Positions 59,501 to 64,000 of a stretch of DNA of 64,000 nt are shown in pieces (positions within the stretch are counted from its first letter, which is position 1; every line of letters begins with the position of its first letter). Source of the DNA: Hemerocallis citrina (lineage: Eukaryota; Streptophyta; Magnoliopsida; Asparagales; Asphodelaceae); assembly GCA_017893485.1 (NCBI GenBank), contig CM030366.1:204336326-204400325 (forward strand), given 5' to 3'. The notes beneath the pieces are model-generated. The model worked only from the letters and a program-made list of their open reading frames with translations. It made no database searches and was not told the origin of the DNA. The position numbers and the translations under genes are program-made.

Positions 59501-60314
59501 AGAGCCGGAAGCGATGTGCGTGCAAGAAGGAACCAGCCCGGACGACTGGACCACTCCCATCCGAAAATTCTTAAACCGGGCCGAGCTTCCTGAAGACAAA
59601 GCCGAGGCCAGGCGAATCAGAATCCGAGCTGAAAGGTTCGTCATAATCGATAACATCCTCTTCAAACGCTCGTACACCTTGGCCGACGGCAAACCCTACC
59701 TCCGCTGCCTCGCCAGGGACGAGGCCAGCTACGTCCTCAAAGACCTGCACGAGGGGATCGGCGGATGCCACATGGGGAGTAGGACACTTGCCCGAAAGGC
59801 CCTGAATCAAGGGTACTATTGGCCCACCATGCTCCAAGACTCACAAGACTTAGTCAAGAGGTGCGGCCCCTGCCAAAGATTCTCCCCCATCAAAAGGCTT
59901 CCTCAAGCCAACCTCCGATCCCTGGCAAGCCCTACGCCCTTCGCCATGTGGGGTATGGACCTTGTGGGGCCCTTCCCCCCAGCGGTAGGGCAAAAGAAAT
60001 TCCTGATTGTCGCCATCGACTACTTCACCAAGTGGATCGAAGCCGAACCACTATCCAGCATCACCGAGCGCCAAGTGCAACAATTCTTTTGGAAGAACAT
60101 CATTTGTCGATTCGGGATCCCCCGAATCCTCGTCACGGACAACGGAACCCAGTTCCAAGGGCAGAACTTCCAATCTTTCTGTCAGGACATCGGCATCCAG
60201 CAGCGTTTCTCCGCCATTTGCCACCCTCAGTCTAACGGCCAAGCAGAGAATGCGAACAGGCAAATCCTCGATGGCCTCAAAAAGCGCCTTGACAATTCCC
60301 CCAAAGGGCTTTAG
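56541..60314 (+). CDS. Tat Gypsy polyprotein, open to a TAG in integrase
   Basis: 1,257 codons from ATG 56541. The first 140 residues are basic and proline-rich with no retroviral gag core or zinc knuckle, so the gag centre is missing. YIHGGPVGG marks the pre-protease part. Protease has VDNGNPVNILF (about 195), the DNG form usual in this group. RT has GWRICIDFTDLNKACPKDPF and YVDDMLVKS (562-565). RNase H follows (YLSASDHALSAVLV), then the extra RNase H (VFVDGSS from about 840, NNEAEYEAM), integrase zinc part (GGCHMG, CGPCQRF), and DDE at WGMDLVGPFP, VTDNGTQFQG and NGQAENANR. The end at 60312-60314 is TAG where the family has tryptophan (KGL-W-VEELP), so this is a premature stop. Confidence 0.9.
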   Translation: MASKGKGAAPSVNQRDPPPPSDEARPRTSKHKAPPRESQTCVGWTAQPDLRRVILNCKITHNWGRAASNSAPNHPRRTHRDDGPRGRQGDRNRGSPTPKPNPNRTQGQDPESEVSMDTPFTLHYIHGGPVGGENDTSQRTFTQETNAIQYSPSPELQPRPVSFSGEGPEGVHLPHCEALVVSLRMANCEVRRILVDNGNPVNILFLRTFESLRLSRGKLKPAGCTWLKLSGVPVVVKGIITLNVTAGPDPDKRTESLDFMVIHAKAAYNAILGRPGLNSLQAIPSAHHLELKFPPQGVSIVRDSVEAARSCSVTTRGGGVLPLSAVELEPEKDGPAPEPVDELEEVLFDTEDESKWFRVSCSLAEDLKAGIIACVRRNVDLFAWKPSDMPGISEDLIMHRLSVLPDSKPIVQKRRKVAPERQLIVKTEVDKLLSARFIQEVTYPEWLANVVMVKKATGGWRICIDFTDLNKACPKDPFPLPRIDALIDATLGHELLSFMDAFSGYNQIRMFPPDISKTSFVTDQGLYCYRVMPFGLKNAGATYQRLVNRVFKDLIGRNVEVYVDDMLVKSRAGPDHVADLEEAFGVLRRHNMRLNPAKCAFGISTGKFLGFIVSQRGIEANPEKIQAIINMSPPRNVKEVQRLTGRLAAIGRFLSKSGEKSLPFFKALCGKGGFEWGTHQQEAFEQLKRYLANPPLLSKPEPGEPLWLYLSASDHALSAVLVREEEGVQKPLYYVSKVLHPAETRYAKIEKVAYALVMAARKLRPYFQAHSVQVLTDQPLKTVLHKPENSGRLVKWSIELSQFDISYHPRAAIKGQALAEFITECTVSEQPDVEEPDPTWEVFVDGSSCETGSGAGVILRGPDQFLLQYSLRLNFPASNNEAEYEAMIAGLTLAHRAGAKRIRAFSDSQLVIHQINGEYEARDDRMMRYLAAVRRLLAFFDNATVARVPREQNAQADVLSKLASSSFEGLDRTVLVEVLLEPSIISPEPEAMCVQEGTSPDDWTTPIRKFLNRAELPEDKAEARRIRIRAERFVIIDNILFKRSYTLADGKPYLRCLARDEASYVLKDLHEGIGGCHMGSRTLARKALNQGYYWPTMLQDSQDLVKRCGPCQRFSPIKRLPQANLRSLASPTPFAMWGMDLVGPFPPAVGQKKFLIVAIDYFTKWIEAEPLSSITERQVQQFFWKNIICRFGIPRILVTDNGTQFQGQNFQSFCQDIGIQQRFSAICHPQSNGQAENANRQILDGLKKRLDNSPKGL

Positions 60315-60802
60315 GTGGAGGAGCTGCCCAGCGTACTATGGGCACACCGAACCACACAGAGGATCCCCACGGGGGAGACACCATTCAATCTGACCTATGG
60401 GACTGAGGCAGTCATCCCCGTCGAAGTCGGATTGCCTTCTCCCCGGATCATAGCCTTCGATGAAGACGACAATGCGTCCGCCCTGAGGGCTAACCTGGAC
60501 CTCGTCGCCGAAGTACGAGAAAAGTCCACGGTCCGAAGGAGCATTTATCAGCAACGGATCGAGAGATTTTACAACAAGAAAGTCCGCCCCACCAGCATCC
60601 AGGCAGGGGACCTAGTTTTGCGAAAGCTATCTGTCTCTGATCCAACCAAGAAGAGGAAACTGGCTCCCAACTGGGAAGGCCCATACCGCGTAGTCGAGGC
60701 TGTACGCCCTGGTACATACCGACTGACGGATATGAACGACTGACCCATCAGCCGACCCTGGAACGCTGAGCACCTCATGAAATTCCGGGGAGAGCAAGCT
60801 TA
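60315..60802 (+). pseudogene. Integrase C-terminal part after the TAG
   Basis: The same frame continues with VEELPSVLWAHRTT, TGETPFNLTYGTEAVIPVE, VRPTSIQAGDLVLRK and WEGPYRVVEAVRPGTYRL. A TGA at 60741-60743 (probably from CGA) interrupts it again before PWNAEHLMKFRGEQA and the natural stop TAG at 60800-60802. Confidence 0.9.
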
Positions 60803-61238
60803 GGTTCTAGCGTGGCTTAAGTAAATTAAAACTTTTGTAAACATTCGTGTGTAAAGGGCCGCTTCAGCGACCCCCCCCCCCCCCCCCCCCGGTCTGGTAT
60901 AAAAGAAGTCTCCTTTTGTCAAAAGTTAAATACCTCGGCAACGCCGACCCAGTACCGGGCAATGGGGGCGGCATCTGGGTTCTCCCTCGGGTCTCATCCC
61001 CAAACGCCTCGGCAGGTTCGACCCAACTCCGGGCCGGAGGTCTCCCTGTCGCCCCGCATCGATCCCTCACGAATCGGCGGAGCCCGACCTCGCCTACACC
61101 GCCCTTCACCACCCCGATAGCCAGAGCAAAGAAGGAAAAGAAAGCTTTATTCATACTCTTTTATTTCTGTACGGAGAAAACAAGCAAATACCGTTACAGG
61201 ACCACTCCACTCATCTCAAACTAAAGGGGATCGCCGAC
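60803..61238. other. Spacer between pol and antisense gene, poly-C tract
   Basis: Non-coding. A run of more than 20 C begins at about 60871. The region forms the meeting point of the convergent pol and antisense transcripts. Confidence 0.7.
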
Positions 61239-61778
61239 TTAGGGCCCCTCGGACCCGGTGAAGGGCGGGATCACTCCGACCAAACGACTTGGGACTCTCT
61301 CTTCGTCATGACGGTCCTTCGGTTCTGCCACCGTCGACACCCCGGACACGGAGCTCTGGGCATCCACGGATCGAATGCGCTCCATCAGTGGCAACGCCGA
61401 GGGAGCCCCCTCTGCTCGCCGACCCCTCGAGGAAGATGTCGAAACACCCAACATGGTCCTATAGCGGTGTATCTCCATCTCCTTCTCCACTATCACATCG
61501 CGAAGAAGCTTCTCGGAGGAAGGCCTCTGCACCGAGGAACTTGACATGGTGTATCCAAGACCAACGCCCCCTAGCTCCCGATCCACCATCGCCCTCCTCA
61601 GCCGGCTCGCCTCCTCACTTAGGGCTTCAGACTTGTTCCTGTAATAATGGAAGGCCGCATCAGTGTCGCGAGCCCTCTTTCGATACCGAACCAAAGTGGC
61701 CTCTAAGGCCTCGACCTTGCCCCGAAGCCACGCCACGACGGAACGAAGGGGGTCCACCTCAGGAAGGGGAGCCGTGAC
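61239..61778 (-). CDS. Antisense Tat gene, last exon or separate coiled-coil gene
   Basis: An acceptor-like CTTGTAG precedes the open frame VTAPLPEVDPLRSVVAW at 61778. The frame then gives a charged helical segment (GKVEALEATLVRYRKRARD, YYRNKSEALSEEASRLRR), likely a coiled coil, and ends SEGP-stop at 61239. It could be joined to the upstream antisense gene if a GTGGGA donor near 61976 is used in phase, giving one four-exon protein. Otherwise it is a separate unit. No ATG opens the frame, which favours an exon. Confidence 0.55.
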   Translation of the reverse strand, partial: VTAPLPEVDPLRSVVAWLRGKVEALEATLVRYRKRARDTDAAFHYYRNKSEALSEEASRLRRAMVDRELGGVGLGYTMSSSSVQRPSSEKLLRDVIVEKEMEIHRYRTMLGVSTSSSRGRRAEGAPSALPLMERIRSVDAQSSVSGVSTVAEPKDRHDEERVPSRLVGVIPPFTGSEGP

Positions 61779-61964
61779 CTACAAGAGAACCAGCCCGCTC
61801 AAGACATATAAGCACAGAGGTTCAGAAATTTTTCGAAGTTGGAACACTTAGCCAGCCAAAAAACCCTCTTTTTATAAATTCAGTTTTCCCATACAAAAAA
61901 AAAATGCGGTGGCCAGTCCGCGGAAGGCAAATACAATCGAGAGAAGGAAAAAGAAGGACAAAAA

Positions 61965-63998
61965 TTATACAGCTGGTTTTCCCACCTCGATATCAGCCGG
62001 ATCCGTTGGAGGGTCGGCAACCGATTTATCATCCGACCCTTGTCCGCCAGGGGTCTTCGGTGTCCCCTCAATCTCCATATCATACTCGAAGTTGGACAGG
62101 TCGATAGTCGGATAAAAGTGCCTCACATGGCTGAGGGCCTTCGCGTAACTGCTATCCTGGGCGTTGATCACCAGGATCTGACACGACTTAGTCACCTCAT
62201 CCTTCTCCTTCTCCGACCTCTCCTCCTGAGCTGCCCTCGCCTTCGCCCATTCCTCCTTCTCCTTGTCAAAAGCCGCCTTCGTCTCCGCCTCCTTCTTACG
62301 AGAGCCTTCGAGCTCTCCCTTCAATTCCGTCACCTCCTGCTCGGCCTTGTCAGCCCGATCTCGCTCTCGCTGCAACGCCGCCTCGTAGAGGCCCCTCACA
62401 TGGGCCCCCTGCACGGTCGCCTGCCATGACCAGACACTACTAAGAAATCTTCCTTAAACAACATCACCTGAAAGCTAGGAGGTTCGATCGACTTACCAGC
62501 ACAGTGGCCTGCGCAAGACGCACGTACGCCTCGTCCAGGGTCTGGGACTTCATATCCGAGCGGTCCCGAGGGGTCGCCAGCTTATCAGCAACCTCCACGG
62601 CCTGGCGCCCCCGGACCAGGCAATCACCCTCGCGGATCGACCAATCGGGCACCCACCTTCGCCGAAGTCTCTCCTCTAGTCCGGGATCCACCAGGGGACC
62701 CTTCCCCTTATCAGGCTCGGCGGCCGCACCCTGATCCGAACCCCCCTGGACCACCGCGTCCCCACCCGTCTCTGACCGAGTCCTTTTCATCCTCGGCTGA
62801 ATGGGGGCCTCGGAAACCACCTGGGACAACTCGGTGGTCTTCACCGCGACATCCTTCTTCTCGACCTTCTTCTTCTTCATGGCGAGCCTCAGCGCCTTAA
62901 TCGACTCCTCATCCATTTCTGTAAAAAGATCCATTAAGAACAAATGAGCAAAAAAGTACAAGAAGAGTGTGAGGAAAGAAACAACCACGTACGAGGCACG
63001 GCCGGGCTAGGGCTCAGTCCGACGCATGCCAGATGGGCCTCCGTCACCTTCCCCCAATTGATGCTATACGACAGACGGAGGCGCTCAACGAGTCTCCACT
63101 CCTCCGCCGTCAAATCCCCCGGCCCCGGTGCTGCGTAGCTCGGCTTAGAATGGTTCCACCGAGTAGGGATAGCCCAAGGATCCTCACTCCGGATCACCAG
63201 ATACTTTTTCTTCCAGAACTTAATGGAATCTGGATGACCGTGGACAACCTTCGCCTTACCTCGAGGCGAGATGTAATATACTCCTTCTGCCGATGAGCCA
63301 ATCAACAGCATCGCTCGGAACACGCCCAGCCGCAGGGGTACCCTCTGCTCCTCGCACAACAGCACGAAGCAGATGATCTGCTTCCAGGAGTTCGGCCCAA
63401 ACTGCATCGGCGCCAGGGACGACCAATTTAACACCTCCCGAACGAATGGGTGGATGGGCAGCCTCAGGCCGGAGATAAAGGCTTCCACAGGGAAGATACA
63501 ATACCTGTCCGGCAGGGGATCGGTCGGTCGAAGAGTAGAACTCGGCAGCATAAGCTCATAACTGGGCCCTATGTGGTAGGCCAACTGCAGAGCCCCCAAG
63601 TCGCTTGCCTCCAGAGCGGTCAGGGAGGCGTCCACCATCAACCTCTTCCGGCTTGACGACGACGGCTGGACCCCCGAGGACTCCTTATCTGAGAGATCGT
63701 CGGGGTAGCAACGGAAAGACCGGGGTTGTGCAGACGACCCTATCACCAAGTCGCTCGGGCCGCCAATCTTCGATTTCTTCTTCTTCGGAGCCCTCCTCCT
63801 CTTAGTCCGTTCCGGCGAAGGTGTAGACAAACGCCCCAGAACGGGCGGATTCAGAGACCCTGCGGAGCCATCTCCCTCGGAGCCACCCTCCTCTCCGGAA
63901 GCCGACCCTAGGGTCTGGACTTCGTCTGAGCTGCCACCCCCCTCCTCAGAGTCGCTGCTTTCTACCACGAAATGCCTCCGAGATCGCAATGGCTTCAC
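61965..63998 (-). CDS. Antisense Tat gene, putative gypsy-type transposon domain, spliced
   Basis: Three exons join in phase: 63998-62993, 62918-62497 and 62420-61965. The introns are 74 bp (GTACGT...TTTTTACAG) and 76 bp (GTAAGT...CATGGCAG), giving about 627 codons. Exon 1 has a Ser/Glu-rich and Arg/Lys-rich start, then the domain found in antisense genes of plant Gypsy elements (AYHIGPSYELMLPS, EAFISGLRLPIHPFVREVLN, GPNSWKQIICFVLLCEE). Exon 2 is basic (KKKKVEKKDV). Exon 3 is a long charged coiled coil (ERDRADKAEQEVTELKGELE). The start may lie upstream, as 63998 is at the window edge. No stops interrupt it, unlike pol. The function of this protein is not known. It lies opposite to pol in the element's 3' half. 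Confidence 0.8.
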
Positions 63999-64000
63999 AC

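Larger units (their letters stand above)
55667..64000 (+). mobile_element. Tat-type Gypsy retrotransposon, 3' end beyond window
   Basis: It has a 5' LTR, a primer site beginning TGGCGCAGTCTGTGGG, pol with two RNase H domains (the second archaeal-type, VFVDGSSCETGSGAGV), integrase, then a gene on the opposite strand with the putative gypsy-type transposon domain. This layout is typical of the Tat group (relatives such as RIRE2 and Grande). The 3' LTR is outside the window, so LTR age and target duplication cannot be judged. It is markedly more GC-rich than the DNA before it. Confidence 0.88.

Overview
This is a plant nuclear window made almost entirely of transposable elements, several nested in one another. 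I found no host protein-coding gene that I would defend. The plant assignment rests on the element families: CACTA with subterminal repeats, a Mutator-like element (MULE) carrying a plant mobile domain gene, FAR1-type sequence, a Tekay/Del-like chromovirus, a Tat-type Gypsy with two RNase H domains and an antisense gene, and Ty1/copia. The species cannot be named from sequence. An angiosperm with a repeat-rich genome is likely.

Layout. 1-3980 is one end of a CACTA element on the minus strand: broken TNP2-like transposase, 246-bp tandem repeats, subterminal repeats and a CACTA terminus. 4680-5895 is a decayed L1-type LINE. 6051-9743 is a chain of TTA-flanked MITE-like elements full of short palindromes that differ from copy to copy but stay self-complementary. 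10961-22001 is an almost entire MULE of about 11 kb, with long inverted repeats and a 9-bp target duplication with one mismatch. It holds two convergent broken genes, a plant mobile domain gene (+) and a MURA-type transposase (-), and a solo LTR has landed inside the transposase gene.

23053-38812 is an old Copia element split by a chromovirus Gypsy (25743-35151, minus strand). The Gypsy LTRs differ in length because one has lost its promoter segment. 38813-46575 holds microsatellites, fold-back elements, a FAR1-like remnant, a Mutator-type MITE with a perfect 9-bp duplication, and small Helitron-like elements with arrays of CACGTG hairpins. 46576-53476 is a very young complete Copia of the same family as the old one. 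Its LTRs look identical except for one base in a G run, its target duplication is perfect and its pol reading frame is long, but a TAG interrupts gag. 55667 to the window end is a GC-rich Tat-type Gypsy with a nearly complete pol, no recognisable gag core, and a spliced antisense gene with the putative gypsy-type transposon domain.

Order of events, inferred from nesting and LTR similarity: old Copia, then the chromovirus inserted into it, with the young Copia most recent. Many of the stop codons that break these genes are C-to-T or G-to-A changes (TGG to TGA/TAG, CAA/CAG to TAA/TAG), as expected from deamination of methylated cytosine in silenced repeats. The parts most worth a second look are the covarying palindromes (6.1-9.7 kb), the paired palindromes with 20-21 bp spacing in the solo LTR (19.0-19.6 kb), the MULE with its palindromic repeats, the tRNA-like segment inside the Gypsy LTRs, and the antisense gene at 61.2-64.0 kb.
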